The notes beneath the pieces were generated by a model. It was not told the DNA's origin. It ran no database searches and saw nothing but the letters and a program-made list of their open reading frames with translations. This document shows, in pieces, positions 43,750-55,189 of a stretch of DNA of 64,000 nucleotides; position 1 is the first letter of the stretch; the number at the start of each line of letters is the position of its first letter. The position numbers and the translations under genes are program-made. The DNA is from Sinobacterium caligoides (GTDB taxonomy: Bacteria > Pseudomonadota > Gammaproteobacteria > Pseudomonadales > Sinobacteriaceae). The DNA lies in contig NZ_RKHR01000004.1 in the NCBI RefSeq assembly GCF_003752585.1, positions 620,001 through 684,000 of the forward strand. Reading direction: 5' to 3'.

Positions 43750-46530
43750 TTGAACCGGCTTCCAACGATCATCGCCACTCTTATCATCAGCACAATTTTC
43801 TTCCTCAGCCAAACGATTGCCTCGCCACATGTCGAGTTGAGCAGCAAGCAACAAAAAGTCGACCTAAAAAGCTATATCGACCTCTTCTTCGAGACGGGCA
43901 CCCCGTTAGCCGTAAACGAATTACTGTCCCCGGAGATTCAGCAGCAATTCACGCCGTTCAATGGCTCTACATTACGCTTATCCTCACCAGACGAAACGCT
44001 TTGGCTACGCTTTAGTGTCCACAATCCCGGCAGCAACCACCACGTCGTTCTGCAGTTACTTCCCGACACCGTTAGCTACTATTCACTTTATCGTCTCGAT
44101 AACAATCAACCGGTCCTTATTGGCCATGGTGGTGTCGCCACCCCTTTTCACCAACGAGCCATTACCATCCCGCCGCTACTGGAAAATATTTACCTCGACG
44201 AACACAGCCAAAACGACTTTCTTATACGCCTACAATCAGATCAACCCAGCGATATTCATCTGCTGCTACACGATGGCAACGCACTGTATCACCACCTTTC
44301 ATATCGAAGCTGGCTAACCGGAGCCACACTCGGCATTTTTATCGTACTGCTCATCGCCAACCTCATATTCGCCCTACTACGTCGCAGCCCAATCTACCTT
44401 TTACACACTGGCTATATTTTTAGTCTAATAGGTCTGCTCAGCTCACAGTGGGGGTTTGGTTATTACCTCTACGGCCAAAACAACGACGGCTACTATAATA
44501 GCTTTATCTTCTTCGCTTACGTTGCATTCATACTCACCCTAGAGATGACACTGTTCATCTGCCGCCTACCGAGAAGATGGGGGTACAATGCTCACACGCT
44601 GATCAGAGGCCTACAGACAGCGAATATTACCGCCTTCCTTAGCTTACTCCTCTTCGGCCACACCGCCACCATAAGCCTTGGTTATCTGCTTGCAATTATT
44701 ACCTCCCTTAGCATTATCCTTGTCTGCCTAACCAGCTATATTCAACAACAGAACCGCTACGCCTTATTTTTTGCCATCACCCGCCTACTCAATATCTGCG
44801 CTATCATCATCTACGCATTCAACAACTCATTAAATAGTGACGCTTATTTTGCTGGCGGCCTGATCATTGCGTCGATTGCACTAACTGAGATTTGCCTGAT
44901 CAATACCACCTTGCTCACCCAATCCTTTCATCGTCTACGCCGCGACACCGCCCACGAAATAAACCGCGCCGTGCTCTACAACCAAAAGCAACAGCACAAT
45001 ATGTTACTGGGTGATATCAACACGCAGATAGGCACCCCCTTGAGCGATATGATGGCCATGGCAGGGCTATTACGCAAATCAACACTCAACGAACAACAGG
45101 ATAGCCTACTCGCTCAATTACAAAACAATGTTCAAGCTCTACTCAACAACCTTGACGAGGTCATCGACGACAGTCGTATCAATAACGGCGAGATCTATCT
45201 CAATGACGACATTTTCGAGCTCAACCAACTCATCGAGCAATGCTGTGAAGGTTACCAACAAACTGCTGAACAGAAGCGTATTGAGCTGATCGCCAACACC
45301 CAACAAGCTTTCGCTCTACGCTGCCAAGGCGATAGGCATAGAGTACGGCAAATTTTACTCATCCTAATCAGCAACGCCATCAACAACACTGAGAATGGCG
45401 AGGTAGTCGTCAGCTGCAAGACCGCTTTTGTTGACGACGATAACGCCAATATTGCTATCACCATCAAGGACAATGGCCGCGGACTCAGCTACAACCAACA
45501 AAGGCGACTCTTTCAGCACACCAGCCCCTCACAGTATGACGCTCCGCTAGCAACAATTCATCGACTAGCCGAACTCATGGGCGGTAAGCTAAGTGTGCAG
45601 AGTCAAATTGGTAGCGGCTGCATCTTCCATCTATCACTACAGCTTCCTGCAAAGGCTTATGAAATCGATACCAGCGAGGCCACCAACAGTCTTTATGGTA
45701 TCAAAGCCCTACTCGTCGACGACAACGAAAATAGCCGAGCTATCATGACGGACCTACTGCGTAGCTGGAATGTGCAAAGTGACTGGGCCAGTAATGCTAG
45801 TGAAGCCTTGGCTAAACTACGTAACAAAGCCAATATTCAAGACCACTACAACCTTATCCTAATCGACTACGACCTGCCTTCACTGAACGGCCTACAGCTC
45901 GCCGAACGCATCAAAGACGACCCTCAGCTAAATCAGCTCGATCACATCTCCCTCTTACTGACCTCGCCGCTGATAACGATCGAGGTAAGCCGCTACCGGG
46001 AAGCAGGTATCAGCCGTCGTATCGAAAAGCCCTTCGACCCACTGCAACTAAAGCTACTCCTCGCTGAGTTGATAAGGAAGCAAAATGCCATACGCGCAGA
46101 CATCCAGCGAGCAACGTTGCAGCAGAATCATTTTGATAGTGAAAAAATCAATGTATTAGTCGCCGAAGACAATATTGTTTCTGCCAAAGTCATGTTGGGC
46201 ATGTTGAAAAAGCTACAGGTCAACTGCCAAATCGTTAGCAACGGCCAAGAGGCGGTCGACAGCATAACTAACGGGCACTATCACCTAATTTTTATGGATT
46301 GTGAAATGCCCGTTATGGATGGTATCGCTGCGACGCGACGCATTCGTCAATGGGAGCACAAAAACGCGTTGCCGGAAATCCCCATTATCGCACTCACCGC
46401 CCACGTACAGAGCCACTATAAACAAGATAGCTTGGATGCAGGTATGAACGACCACCTTGCTAAGCCGGTGGACATACATCAGCTCCAACTCACGCTCAAA
46501 CACTGGGCACCACTATTAGTCAATGACTGA
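43750..46530 (+). CDS. retS: RetS-like hybrid sensor with 7TM-DISM input, inactive kinase core and two receivers
   Basis: The 926-residue protein has a signal peptide (1-25), a periplasmic DISMED2 sensor domain (about 40-175), a seven-helix 7TMR-DISM region (about 190-390), a histidine-kinase core (405-635) and two receivers (651-775 and 800-925). This is the RetS domain order, and the gene follows purD as retS does in Pseudomonas. The H-box reads INTQIGTPL: Thr425 replaces the phospho-accepting His and Gln426 the Glu. The G2 glycine motif before LAELMGG is also lost ([11 protein letters not shown]). The N box and DNGRG remain. Both receivers are complete (Asp706 with Lys760; Asp850 with Lys905). 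It probably acts by binding a partner kinase or passing phosphate through its receivers. TTG start with GGGAG upstream. Confidence 0.82.
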   Translation: MNRLPTIIATLIISTIFFLSQTIASPHVELSSKQQKVDLKSYIDLFFETGTPLAVNELLSPEIQQQFTPFNGSTLRLSSPDETLWLRFSVHNPGSNHHVVLQLLPDTVSYYSLYRLDNNQPVLIGHGGVATPFHQRAITIPPLLENIYLDEHSQNDFLIRLQSDQPSDIHLLLHDGNALYHHLSYRSWLTGATLGIFIVLLIANLIFALLRRSPIYLLHTGYIFSLIGLLSSQWGFGYYLYGQNNDGYYNSFIFFAYVAFILTLEMTLFICRLPRRWGYNAHTLIRGLQTANITAFLSLLLFGHTATISLGYLLAIITSLSIILVCLTSYIQQQNRYALFFAITRLLNICAIIIYAFNNSLNSDAYFAGGLIIASIALTEICLINTTLLTQSFHRLRRDTAHEINRAVLYNQKQQHNMLLGDINTQIGTPLSDMMAMAGLLRKSTLNEQQDSLLAQLQNNVQALLNNLDEVIDDSRINNGEIYLNDDIFELNQLIEQCCEGYQQTAEQKRIELIANTQQAFALRCQGDRHRVRQILLILISNAINNTENGEVVVSCKTAFVDDDNANIAITIKDNGRGLSYNQQRRLFQHTSPSQYDAPLATIHRLAELMGGKLSVQSQIGSGCIFHLSLQLPAKAYEIDTSEATNSLYGIKALLVDDNENSRAIMTDLLRSWNVQSDWASNASEALAKLRNKANIQDHYNLILIDYDLPSLNGLQLAERIKDDPQLNQLDHISLLLTSPLITIEVSRYREAGISRRIEKPFDPLQLKLLLAELIRKQNAIRADIQRATLQQNHFDSEKINVLVAEDNIVSAKVMLGMLKKLQVNCQIVSNGQEAVDSITNGHYHLIFMDCEMPVMDGIAATRRIRQWEHKNALPEIPIIALTAHVQSHYKQDSLDAGMNDHLAKPVDIHQLQLTLKHWAPLLVND

Positions 46531-46570
46531 TATAATAGCCCCTCACCTCGCCCAACTAACAGGTATCAGT

Positions 46571-47212
46571 ATGAGCCAGCGTCACTTTTCATTACTCGAC
46601 AGACTCTGCATGGGGGCGGATACTGCGTTGCGCACTATCACTCCTGGCGCAGCCAAGGCTTTCCGTCATAACCCTGCCGATACAGCCAGCGAAGGTATCT
46701 CCGAAACGAGCCGTCAACATACTGCTGGCCTAATGCGCATCAACCATACTGGCGAGGTCTGCGCCCAAGCGCTCTACCAAGGCCAGGCCGCGACAGCAAA
46801 GCTTGTCGAGGTACGAGAATCAATGAATCAAGCTGCCGAAGAAGAGATAGACCACCTCGCCTGGTGCGAACAACGCGTACGTCAACTCGGCAGCCGCCCC
46901 AGTCTGCTCAACCCGGCCTTCTACGGTCTATCATTCACCATCGGCGCACTCGCTGGCATCGCGGGAGACAAGTACAGCCTTGGTTTTGTTGCTGCGACAG
47001 AGCAGCAAGTCTGCAAGCATCTCTCAGACCACCTCAAGCAGCTCGATGACGATGATCATAAGAGCCGCGCCATCCTCGAACAAATGCTCATCGATGAGGG
47101 GGAGCATGCTACCAGTGCACTCGAGGCCGGTGGTATCGATTTCCCGCAACCAGTAAAAAAGCTCATGAGCCTTACCGCCAAAGTCATGACAGCAACCACA
47201 TACAGAATTTAA
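46571..47212 (+). CDS. coq7: 2-polyprenyl-3-methyl-6-methoxy-1,4-benzoquinone hydroxylase
   Basis: ATG 46571 (AGGT upstream) gives 213 residues; the frame begins 16 codons earlier. The di-iron ligands appear as [28 protein letters not shown], and later [12 protein letters not shown] and [10 protein letters not shown]. It adds the last ring hydroxyl in ubiquinone synthesis. The neighbourhood coq7-OsmC-vfr is conserved in Pseudomonas. Confidence 0.94.
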   Translation: MSQRHFSLLDRLCMGADTALRTITPGAAKAFRHNPADTASEGISETSRQHTAGLMRINHTGEVCAQALYQGQAATAKLVEVRESMNQAAEEEIDHLAWCEQRVRQLGSRPSLLNPAFYGLSFTIGALAGIAGDKYSLGFVAATEQQVCKHLSDHLKQLDDDDHKSRAILEQMLIDEGEHATSALEAGGIDFPQPVKKLMSLTAKVMTATTYRI

Positions 47213-47265
47213 CGCACTGACTTATCGAGCTTCAGCACGGTCTGCCGCATCTGAGCCCAGCGGCG

Positions 47266-47685
47266 CTAAGCCTCATGCATTTCATAGTCGTGACTAATCT
47301 CGACACCCGCAGCCTCAAGCATGATCGACGCCGAACAATATTTTTCTGCCGATAGCTGTACCGCGCGCTTCACCTGACTCTCCTTTAACGCCCTGCCTGT
47401 GACGATAAAGTGTAGATGCATCTTCGTAAACACAGCAGGGACTGCGTCGGCCCTCTCGGCTTTGATCTCCACTTTACAGTCAGTCACCTGCTGGCGTGAC
47501 TTCTTCAGAATACTGATCACATCGTAATTAGAACACCCCCCCACCCCCAACAACAACATCTCCATTGGGCGAAAGCTCATATTACGACCACCATGATCTT
47601 CCGGGCCGTCCATTACTACGCTATGACCACTGCCGGACTCTCCGACAAACATCGCCCCATCGACCCACTTCACCATTGCTTTCAT
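47266..47685 (-). CDS. OsmC-family protein
   Basis: The 139-residue protein has the OsmC fold with its two reactive cysteines, in GVGGCSNYDVI and KYCSASIML. Family members reduce organic hydroperoxides or bind thiol-reactive compounds. This one is closer to the YhfA-type branch that sits beside crp/vfr (inferred from position). It is convergent with coq7, 53 bases apart. Confidence 0.82.
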   Translation of the reverse strand: MKAMVKWVDGAMFVGESGSGHSVVMDGPEDHGGRNMSFRPMEMLLLGVGGCSNYDVISILKKSRQQVTDCKVEIKAERADAVPAVFTKMHLHFIVTGRALKESQVKRAVQLSAEKYCSASIMLEAAGVEISHDYEMHEA

Positions 47686-48063
47686 TATTTATACTCTTAT
47701 CGAGACTGTATTATTCTATGCCTATTAACAGCTTACTAAGCCTGCCATTGACACGGCCATCATTAGCTGGGGATTAGTATACGAAAATCCGCAGCAGGAA
47801 TCACAAGCAATCGCGCCAAAAGATCAACCCAATCACAGCAACCATCGCAGTGATGAAGTGAACAGGCAAAAGATGAAGGGGGTCACACTTCAACAAAACG
47901 TCACCCACATAACGCCCATCACACCTGTTTTTACTGGAAGAGTGGTGTATATTGGAGACAATACGGGGGAGGCAAGCAACCCTACTTAGTGTGCTAAATA
48001 ACAATAAGAACGGTGCTAAGAGACACTATGTCCTCTATTTTGTAACCTATTTTTTTAAGGTTG
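47686..48063. other. 378-base gap between osmC-type gene and vfr
   Basis: This gap between two divergent genes should hold both promoters, but I found no element pair convincing enough to mark. No gene is supported. A minus-strand frame at 47801-48004 has one hydrophobic stretch but no ribosome site or family match. Confidence 0.5.
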
Positions 48064-48705
48064 ATGTTTTTGGTTATGCTAGCTTTACAACCCGATCTAC
48101 AACATCTCGATGACTTTCTACAACACTGCCATAAACGCCGCTACCCTGTTCGTAGCACGATTATATATGCCGGTGATAATAGTGACTCACTCTACTTCAT
48201 CATCAGCGGCTCGGTCACCGTGGCGATCGAGGACAACAGCGATGGCCGCGAAATCATTGTCGCCTACCTTAACAAGGGAGACTTCTTTGGTGAGATGGGA
48301 CTGTTCGACCAAGACTCGCGCAGCGCTTGGGTGCGCGCCAAGACAGAATGTGAAGTAGCGGAAATCAGCTACGCCAAGTTCAACGAACTTCGTGATCGCT
48401 ACCCGGACATCCTCTTCGCACTCAGCAGCCAGATGGCCGAGCGCTTACGCTATACCACACGCAAAGTTGGCGACCTCGCCTTCCTTGACGTTACAGGTCG
48501 CGTTGCCCGCGCCCTACTTGACCTGAGCAAGCAACCCGACGCCCTCACTCATCCGGACGGCATGCAAATCAAGATCACTCGCCAAGAGATCGGCCGCATT
48601 GTCGGCTGTTCTCGCGAGATGGTCGGCAGGGTGTTAAAAACACTGGAAGAGCAAGGCCTTGTCCATGTGAAAGGCAAGACAATGGTGGTCTTCGGTACCC
48701 GATAG
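48064..48705 (+). CDS. vfr: cAMP-binding transcriptional regulator Vfr (Crp family)
   Basis: About 213 residues, very similar to Vfr. The cyclic-nucleotide domain has [23 protein letters not shown] and [35 protein letters not shown]. The DNA-binding half is [20 protein letters not shown]...[31 protein letters not shown]. It activates genes when bound to cAMP; in Pseudomonas it controls virulence and carbon functions. The start is unclear. ATG 48064, TTG 48070 (MVMLAL, best spacing from AAGG) and ATG 48076 are all possible. It converges with trpC across a bidirectional terminator. Confidence 0.93.
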   Translation: MFLVMLALQPDLQHLDDFLQHCHKRRYPVRSTIIYAGDNSDSLYFIISGSVTVAIEDNSDGREIIVAYLNKGDFFGEMGLFDQDSRSAWVRAKTECEVAEISYAKFNELRDRYPDILFALSSQMAERLRYTTRKVGDLAFLDVTGRVARALLDLSKQPDALTHPDGMQIKITRQEIGRIVGCSREMVGRVLKTLEEQGLVHVKGKTMVVFGTR

Positions 48706-48720
48706 GCGACCACTTAAGAC

Positions 48721-48758
48721 AAAAAAGCCGCCACAACGTTGTTATGGCGGCTTTTTTT
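48721..48758. terminator. bidirectional terminator between vfr and trpC
   Basis: AGCCGCCA (48726-48733) pairs with TGGCGGCT (48745-48752). Six A bases lie on one side and seven T bases on the other, so it works for both converging genes. Confidence 0.88.
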
Positions 48759-48781
48759 ATCCTAATTCACAATAGCTAAGA

Positions 48782-49576
48782 CTAAAAGAATAAGCGCATC
48801 AACTGCTCACCCGGGTCGTCTGCGCGCATGAACGACTCTCCAACGAGGAAGGCGTTAACATCATGCCCCCGCATCGCCATCACATCGTCGATACTATGAA
48901 TACCGCTCTCCGTCACGATAATACGATCGTCAGGAATCTCATCTAATAGATTGTAAGTATTGTCGAGACTGCATTCGAAGGTATGCAGGTTACGATTATT
49001 GATACCGATTAGACGCGTATTCAACGGTAGCGTGCGCCGTAACTCTTCTAGGTTATGCACTTCGATCAGTACATCCATACCCAGCTCTGTAGCCAAGTCA
49101 GCCAAGCGCCTCATCTGCCCATCAGACAGACAAGCGGCAATCAATAAAATACAGTCAGCGCCGATCGCCCTCGCCTCCACGACTTGGTACTCATCGACAA
49201 TAAAGTCCTTGCGAATAACGGGCAGATCACAGGCATTACGCGCTATCTGTAAATACTCATTGCTGCCCTGAAAGAAGTCTGTATCAGTCAATACCGACAA
49301 GCAGGCCGCCCCCCCTTTCTGGTAGCTCTTGGCAATCATTTCCGGGTAGAAGTCTTCACGAATAACCCCCTTTGAGGGCGAGGCCTTCTTGATTTCAGCG
49401 ATTACGGCGGCCTCACCAGCAGCCAGTCGTGCCTCCATGGAGGCAATAAAACCTCGCGGCTGCGACACCTCTACAGCCACTTCCTCCAGCTCGCGATAAC
49501 TGCGCACAACCTTACGCTCTGCGACCTCTTCATGTTTTCGCTGAACGATAGTTTTTAAAATTGTCGGTGTACTCAT
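48782..49576 (-). CDS. trpC: indole-3-glycerol phosphate synthase
   Basis: ATG 49576 with GAGGA upstream gives 264 residues; a TTG nine codons earlier overlaps the trpD stop but is less likely. The TIM barrel shows [58 protein letters not shown] and VTESGIHS. It closes the indole ring in tryptophan synthesis. It is monofunctional, without a TrpF domain. Last gene of the leftward trpGDC group. Confidence 0.95.
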   Translation of the reverse strand: MSTPTILKTIVQRKHEEVAERKVVRSYRELEEVAVEVSQPRGFIASMEARLAAGEAAVIAEIKKASPSKGVIREDFYPEMIAKSYQKGGAACLSVLTDTDFFQGSNEYLQIARNACDLPVIRKDFIVDEYQVVEARAIGADCILLIAACLSDGQMRRLADLATELGMDVLIEVHNLEELRRTLPLNTRLIGINNRNLHTFECSLDNTYNLLDEIPDDRIIVTESGIHSIDDVMAMRGHDVNAFLVGESFMRADDPGEQLMRLFF

Positions 49577-49599
49577 AATATCCTCGGGCTCTCGGCCAC

Positions 49600-50637
49600 T
49601 CAATGTTGGGCCTCAGCCACCTTTAGCGCCTGTGTAAACGTGACCAATTCGTCGAGTTTGCAGCTTGCAGCGCCACTACCGATGGCATCCTGAGCCATCA
49701 GCACACCCTCCGCTAAACTATCCGCTATATTGGCACAGTAAATAGCCGCACCGGCATTAAGCGCCACCATATCTGTCGCCGTGGTATTCTGCTGTTTGAA
49801 AGCAGAGCGGATCATTGCCAGACTCTCTTCCGGCCCACTGACGACGAGATCTGTTAAACTACCTCGCTGTAGCCCAAAGTCTTCTGGCGTAACACAATAC
49901 TCACTAATAACACCGTCTTTCAGCTCTGCAATATAAGTCTTAGCGCCGATGCTGATCTCGTCCAAGCCATCTTCTGAGTGCGCAACCAGCACATGCTCAG
50001 CACCCAGCGCCTGCATCGCCTCTGCATAAGGGCGAACCCACGCCTTGGAGAAAACACCCAGCGATAAGTTACTCACCGCTGCCGGGTTAGTCAGTGGGCC
50101 GAGCAGATTAAAAATTGTTCGCGCCTTCAACTCACGGCGCGCTGCAATAGCATGCTTCATGGCGCTATGGTGATTAACCGCAAACATGAAGCCGATACCG
50201 ACGGCCTGTACAGACTGCGCAACCTGCTCAATATTCAAGTCGAGACGAACACCTGCCGACTCGAGCAAATCCGCACTGCCTGAGCGTGAAGTTACCGATC
50301 GATTGCCGTGCTTCGCCACTCTAGCGCCGGCCGCCGCGGCAACAAAACTCGACGCAGTAGAGACATTAAACAAGCTCGATGCATCACCACCTGTGCCGAC
50401 GATATCAACAAGATTATCACCGCTGAGTTCCACCTTAGAGGACAGCTCCCGCATCACGGAGGCAGCACCGACCAGCTCATCAACCGTTTCGCCTTTCATA
50501 CGCAAGGCCACTAGCAGCCCACCTATCTGAGCGTCAGTAGCCGCCCCAGTCATTACTAGACGCATCACATCGGTCATTTCTGCCGTGCTTAAGTCCTCTC
50601 GCTCCATCAACCTGGCAATGGCTTGCTGTAAATCCAT
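49600..50637 (-). CDS. trpD: anthranilate phosphoribosyltransferase
   Basis: The 345-residue enzyme has [50 protein letters not shown], which binds PRPP, followed by HHSAMKH and [12 protein letters not shown]. It joins anthranilate to PRPP. AGGAGGCAGT precedes the ATG. It starts 71 bases after trpG ends. Confidence 0.95.
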   Translation of the reverse strand: MDLQQAIARLMEREDLSTAEMTDVMRLVMTGAATDAQIGGLLVALRMKGETVDELVGAASVMRELSSKVELSGDNLVDIVGTGGDASSLFNVSTASSFVAAAAGARVAKHGNRSVTSRSGSADLLESAGVRLDLNIEQVAQSVQAVGIGFMFAVNHHSAMKHAIAARRELKARTIFNLLGPLTNPAAVSNLSLGVFSKAWVRPYAEAMQALGAEHVLVAHSEDGLDEISIGAKTYIAELKDGVISEYCVTPEDFGLQRGSLTDLVVSGPEESLAMIRSAFKQQNTTATDMVALNAGAAIYCANIADSLAEGVLMAQDAIGSGAASCKLDELVTFTQALKVAEAQH

Positions 50638-50708
50638 ACTGCCTCCTAAAAGTCTATCTCGGTTATCGACACCGCTTCGGCATCATAATAAAACACGCTC
50701 AGCCGCAA

Positions 50709-51302
50709 CTAGCGTCGGCCGCCCTTATAGCGCAGAAAGTTTGCCAGCAAATCATGCCCCTGCTCGGTCAGTATCGACTCGGGGTGGAACTGCACCCCCT
50801 CAATCTGTAGCTCTCGGTGCCGAACCCCCATGATTTCCTCGACACGACCATCGTCGTATTCTGTCCAAGCCGTCACCTCCAGACACTCAGGCAGCGTCTG
50901 CTGATCAATCACCAACGAGTGATAACGGGTGGCATTAAAAGGGTTGCTCAAACCAGTAAAAACGCCTTGATTATTATGTTTTACTGGTGATAGTTTGCCG
51001 TGCATAACACGACCGGCGCGAATCACATCGCCACCAAATACTTGACCAATACTCTGGTGCCCCAGGCAAATCCCCAGAATAGGCAGCTCTCCGGCAAAAG
51101 CTTCGATCACTTGCATCGAAACCCCGGCCTCGTTCGGCGTACAGGGACCCGGGGAGATCACTATTTGCTCGGGCGCTAACGCACGTATCTGCTCTACGCT
51201 AATTTCATCATTGCGGTAGACCACGACCTCGGCACCAAGTTCGGAGAAATATTGCACGATGTTGTAGGTAAAGGAATCGTAGTTGTCGATCATTAATAGC
51301 AT
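50709..51302 (-). CDS. trpG: anthranilate synthase glutamine amidotransferase component
   Basis: The 197-residue class I glutamine amidotransferase starts [18 protein letters not shown]. Its catalytic Cys is in [17 protein letters not shown] and the His-Glu pair in [13 protein letters not shown]. It supplies ammonia to TrpE. AGGATAAAG lies upstream of the ATG. It follows trpE after only 23 bases. Confidence 0.95.
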   Translation of the reverse strand: MLLMIDNYDSFTYNIVQYFSELGAEVVVYRNDEISVEQIRALAPEQIVISPGPCTPNEAGVSMQVIEAFAGELPILGICLGHQSIGQVFGGDVIRAGRVMHGKLSPVKHNNQGVFTGLSNPFNATRYHSLVIDQQTLPECLEVTAWTEYDDGRVEEIMGVRHRELQIEGVQFHPESILTEQGHDLLANFLRYKGGRR

Positions 51303-51325
51303 GGCTTTATCCTCTGGCGGTGGGG

Positions 51326-52807
51326 TTATTGTGGTTGGGCCATAATGGCTGCGCGCATCACTGCACGTGCTTTATCCATGGTTTCCTTCCACTCCAGCGC
51401 CGGCACAGAGTCGGCAACGATGCCCGCCCCCGCCTGGACATTGAGAATGTTATCCTTAATCACCGCTGTACGAATCGCAATCGCGGTATCCATGTTACCG
51501 TTCCAAGACAGGTAGCCTACGGCTCCGCCGTAAACACCGCGCTTCACCAGCTCAAACTCGTCGATGATTTCCATCGCACGAATCTTTGGCGCGCCACTCA
51601 ACGTTCCCGCGGGCAGTGTCGCCCTCAGTACATCCATCGCTGTCAGCCCTTCTTTTAACTGACCTGTCACATTAGAGACGATATGCATGACATGGGAATA
51701 GCGCTCTACCACCATCTGCTCTCCCACGTTGACACTACCAGTCTGCGAGACCCGACCTGCATCGTTACGCCCCAGGTCAATCAACATCAGATGCTCGGCA
51801 ATCTCTTTCGGGTCGGCAAGTAAGTCCTTCTCTAAGGCAAGATCTTCCTCTTCATTGTGACCGCGCCTGCGCGTACCAGCAAGCGGGCGCACCACCACCT
51901 CACCATTCTCAAGTCGCGCTAAAATTTCCGGCGACGAACCCACTATATGAAAATCGCCCATATTTAAGAAAAACATATAGGGCGAGGGGTTTAGCCGACG
52001 CAGAGCACGATAAAGGTTAATCGGTTGCGCCGTAAACGGCGCACGCAGGCGCTGTGATGGCACCACCTGCATCACGTCACCAGCGTGTATATACTCCTTA
52101 ATACTTTCAACCGCCTGCTCGAACGCTTGCTGACCAAAAACAGAGGAGAAATCGGCTTCACTCAAATTCCCGCCGGCACAGTCATTGACCGCCAGCTTAT
52201 CGAGTTTTGGCCCCGGCTGTGGCAGTCTATTTTCCAGTTCATCAAGACGCTCTAATGCACGCTGATAAGCATCTGACTCCTCGGGGTTGGCGTGAGTAAT
52301 CAGGTGTAAGATACCAGAGAGATTATCGAAGATAAGCACATCTTCCGACACCATCAATAGGATATCCGGCGTGCCAATCTGGTCGTCAGGGCAGCTGTCA
52401 CGCAGCTTCGGTTCAATATAGCGCACCGCATCGTAGCCGAAATAACCCACTAAACCGCCATTAAACATCGGCAAGCCTTCGAGAGTAGGTACCCTATAGC
52501 GCTGCTGAAATTGCTCAATAAATTCGAGTGGGTCGATACAAGTCTGTGACTCAACGACCTCACCATCTGTGACGACCTCAACCAGCTGGTCGGTCACCCG
52601 CAATAACGTTCGACAAGGAAGGCCAATAATAGAGTAACGCCCCCACTTCTCACCGCCTTGAACAGACTCGAAGAGGTAAGAATAGGTGCCGTTAGCCAGC
52701 TTTAGGTAGGCGGATACTGGCGTATCCATGTCGGCTAAAACTTCACGTACCACTGGGATACGGTTATAGGACTGAGCGGCGAGCTCAGCAAATTTTTCTG
52801 GTGTCAT
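51326..52807 (-). CDS. trpE: anthranilate synthase component I
   Basis: ATG 52807 (AGGAAC upstream) gives 493 residues. The C-terminal chorismate-binding domain has [54 protein letters not shown], and [20 protein letters not shown]. The N-terminal region around [16 protein letters not shown] is where tryptophan binds for feedback control in the family. It makes anthranilate from chorismate together with TrpG. Confidence 0.95.
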   Translation of the reverse strand: MTPEKFAELAAQSYNRIPVVREVLADMDTPVSAYLKLANGTYSYLFESVQGGEKWGRYSIIGLPCRTLLRVTDQLVEVVTDGEVVESQTCIDPLEFIEQFQQRYRVPTLEGLPMFNGGLVGYFGYDAVRYIEPKLRDSCPDDQIGTPDILLMVSEDVLIFDNLSGILHLITHANPEESDAYQRALERLDELENRLPQPGPKLDKLAVNDCAGGNLSEADFSSVFGQQAFEQAVESIKEYIHAGDVMQVVPSQRLRAPFTAQPINLYRALRRLNPSPYMFFLNMGDFHIVGSSPEILARLENGEVVVRPLAGTRRRGHNEEEDLALEKDLLADPKEIAEHLMLIDLGRNDAGRVSQTGSVNVGEQMVVERYSHVMHIVSNVTGQLKEGLTAMDVLRATLPAGTLSGAPKIRAMEIIDEFELVKRGVYGGAVGYLSWNGNMDTAIAIRTAVIKDNILNVQAGAGIVADSVPALEWKETMDKARAVMRAAIMAQPQ

Positions 52808-52982
52808 GGGTGTTCCTATTAGCAAGATATTAATCGCAATGTTCTATTGCCTGTGCTGTACACAAGCCTTGAGCATTACCATCGCCAACAAGTTATATCT
52901 CGCATCGATTGAGCCACGTTTAGCCCACCTGTGGAAAACACCACCCTAGTCACCTTCAATTCTAATCATTTATGTTGCGGCT

Positions 52983-53012
52983 ATTGTACCCACGCTCTTG
53001 TTACCAATACAA
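52983..53012 (-). promoter_or_regulatory. possible trpE promoter
   Basis: On the minus strand TTGTAT and TACAAT are 18 bases apart, about 175 bases before trpE. No leader peptide with neighbouring Trp codons and no clear attenuator stem were seen in the leader. Confidence 0.4.
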
Positions 53013-53037
53013 GCCCGGGGGCCTCAGCAGAAAGACT

Positions 53038-53721
53038 TCAAGACCAGTCCGCCACCAGCTCAAGCAGGTTATCCGCCACTCTATCGGGGTTATCCTGCGC
53101 GATCGGTCTACCGTGGTTATAACCATAGGTTAAACCGACCACCGGCATCATGGCCGCTCGCGCCGCTTTGATGTCATTGCAGGAGTCACCAATCATTAAA
53201 CTGTCCGTCGCTGCCACACCCAGCTGACGACAGGCTTCTAGTAGCATTTGAGGGTGCGGCTTGCCATTGGCAACACTATCACCGCCGAGCACTACGGAGA
53301 AATACTGCTCAATCTTGAAACTCTTCAACAACGCAGGCACAAAGGCGATCGGCTTGTTCGTCACGATAGCCAGCGGCACCTTGCGAGCCTGCAACCAAGG
53401 AAGAAACTCCGCCACTCCGGGATAGAGCACACTCGCAGCGTTTAGGTAGCGACTATAGGCTGTCTCGAAAAGCGCTAGCGCCGCCTTGACCTCACCCTCA
53501 ACAACCTCATATTCCTCTGCATCGCGCGCGTCCGCTAGGGCACGATGGACAAGAACATAGGCGCCCTTGCCAACCCATAAACGCACCTTATCCTCCCCCG
53601 CCGCGGCAAAGCCTAGCTGCTGCAACATGGCGTCAACGGCCATCGCCAAATCGGGCACGCTGTCAACTAGCGTGCCGTCTAAATCAAATAATACTGCCTT
53701 CGGTAATGTCTGCATTATCAT
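53038..53721 (-). CDS. gph: phosphoglycolate phosphatase
   Basis: The 227-residue HAD hydrolase has [16 protein letters not shown] (nucleophile Asp), [18 protein letters not shown] and [15 protein letters not shown]. It removes phosphate from 2-phosphoglycolate, which arises in DNA repair. Its ATG overlaps the rpe stop by 4 bases (ATGA), so translation is coupled. In related bacteria rpe-gph-trpE are neighbours. Confidence 0.9.
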   Translation of the reverse strand: MIMQTLPKAVLFDLDGTLVDSVPDLAMAVDAMLQQLGFAAAGEDKVRLWVGKGAYVLVHRALADARDAEEYEVVEGEVKAALALFETAYSRYLNAASVLYPGVAEFLPWLQARKVPLAIVTNKPIAFVPALLKSFKIEQYFSVVLGGDSVANGKPHPQMLLEACRQLGVAATDSLMIGDSCNDIKAARAAMMPVVGLTYGYNHGRPIAQDNPDRVADNLLELVADWS

Positions 53722-54386
53722 ACTTTTGCCAGCTCGCTGCGCAGTGCGTCAATAGCCTGTTTATAATCTGGCTTATTAAAGATGGCCGAGCCCGCAACAA
53801 AAGTGTCTACACCGAGCTCGGCAATTTCACGAATATTATCGGCACTAACACCGCCATCAATTTCCAGGCGAATATCGAAACCACTAGCATCGATAAGCTG
53901 GCGTACCTCGGCAATCTTCGGCAGTACGCTAGGAATAAACTTCTGCCCGCCAAACCCTGGATTAACCGACATCAACAAAATCATGTCCAGTTTATCCATC
54001 ACATATTGCAAGGGCTCTAGCGACTCCGCAGGGTTCAGCACCAAGCCAGCCTTGCAGCCCAGTTCTTTAATCAGTTGTAATGAGCGATCGAGGTGCTCAC
54101 TGGCCCCCGGGTGAAAGGTGATGTAGGTCGCCCCCGCCTTGGCAAACTCAGTAATCAAGCTATCGACAGGGCTGACCATCAAATGCACATCGATAGGGGC
54201 CATAACGCCGTAGTCACGCAACGCCTTACACATCATCGGACCAAAAGTCAGGTTCGGCACATAATGGTTATCCATCACATCAAAATGTACGATATCTGCT
54301 CCCGCCGCCAGCACATTACTAACATCTTCACCCAGGCGAGCAAAGTCTGCTGAAAGTATTGAAGGAGCTATTTTATAGTCGGCCAT
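53718..54386 (-). CDS. rpe: ribulose-phosphate 3-epimerase
   Basis: The 222-residue TIM-barrel enzyme has [62 protein letters not shown] and [11 protein letters not shown]. The metal-binding His and Asp residues are all present. It interconverts ribulose 5-phosphate and xylulose 5-phosphate in the pentose phosphate pathway. Confidence 0.95.
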   Translation of the reverse strand: MADYKIAPSILSADFARLGEDVSNVLAAGADIVHFDVMDNHYVPNLTFGPMMCKALRDYGVMAPIDVHLMVSPVDSLITEFAKAGATYITFHPGASEHLDRSLQLIKELGCKAGLVLNPAESLEPLQYVMDKLDMILLMSVNPGFGGQKFIPSVLPKIAEVRQLIDASGFDIRLEIDGGVSADNIREIAELGVDTFVAGSAIFNKPDYKQAIDALRSELAKV

Positions 54387-54520
54387 GTAAACCTCAAATG
54401 TGAACAGTGTAATGGGCAGCGCCCGAGCAATGATGAAATTTTCAGCGCAGTTTACTCCTCTCCACTGAAGAGTTCACCCACCCCCTAACAAATAACCCTG
54501 TAGAACTTTTCTACTTAAGC

Positions 54521-55189
54521 TTAAGCGTCGAGCAACCGATTCAACTCTTCTAGGCGCTGTGGCGTGCCAATATCATACCAGCGCCCCCCATGTCGCTCAC
54601 CGCTCACCCGCCCCTCGGCTATCGCTTTGCGCAACAACGGCCCCAGCGGTCCTGTCGTTGACGACAAGCCTGAAAATAGCTCCGGTGAGAGTATGCTAAT
54701 ACCAGAAAACGTCAGACTAGCCCCTACATTACCGATCGTTCCATCATCAGCGAGTCGGAAGTCACCAAGCGGATGCTGCACGGGGTTATCGACAAGAACT
54801 AAGTGCGCTAATTCACCCTCCGCCAATGAGCGTCGGCTGATCACCGACAGTGAATAATCGGTCCAGATATCCCCATTAACAACAATAAAGGGGTGATCAC
54901 CCAATAACGGCAATGCCTTTAGAATACCGCCCGCTGTTTCCAGCGGCGTCCCCTCATCAGAGTAATGTAACCTCACGCCCCATCGCGCGCCGTCACCGAG
55001 AGTCCGTGGAATCTGCTCACCAAGCCAGCCAAGGTTAATCACAATATCGCTGATGCCCGCTGCCGCCAACGCCTCGACGTGATATTCAATAAGCGGCTTT
55101 CCCGCCACCTGCAACAAAGGTTTGGGGCGATGTAAGGTCAATGGCTGCATCCGTTTGCCAAAGCCCGCAGCTAAGATCATTGCCCTCAT
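54521..55189 (-). CDS. murU: N-acetylmuramate-1-phosphate uridylyltransferase
   Basis: ATG 55189 overlaps the amgK stop by 4 bases and gives 222 residues. The nucleotidyltransferase has [38 protein letters not shown], then VVNGDIWTD (metal Asp) and [14 protein letters not shown] at the end. With AmgK next to it, it should form UDP-MurNAc from recycled MurNAc-1-P, bypassing de novo synthesis and its fosfomycin-sensitive step. Confidence 0.9.
   Translation of the reverse strand: MRAMILAAGFGKRMQPLTLHRPKPLLQVAGKPLIEYHVEALAAAGISDIVINLGWLGEQIPRTLGDGARWGVRLHYSDEGTPLETAGGILKALPLLGDHPFIVVNGDIWTDYSLSVISRRSLAEGELAHLVLVDNPVQHPLGDFRLADDGTIGNVGASLTFSGISILSPELFSGLSSTTGPLGPLLRKAIAEGRVSGERHGGRWYDIGTPQRLEELNRLLDA

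Noticed and set aside
47801-48004. 67-codon minus-strand frame with a hydrophobic stretch upstream of vfr
   Set aside because: No ribosome-binding site, a basic low-quality N-terminus and overlap with the expected vfr control region.
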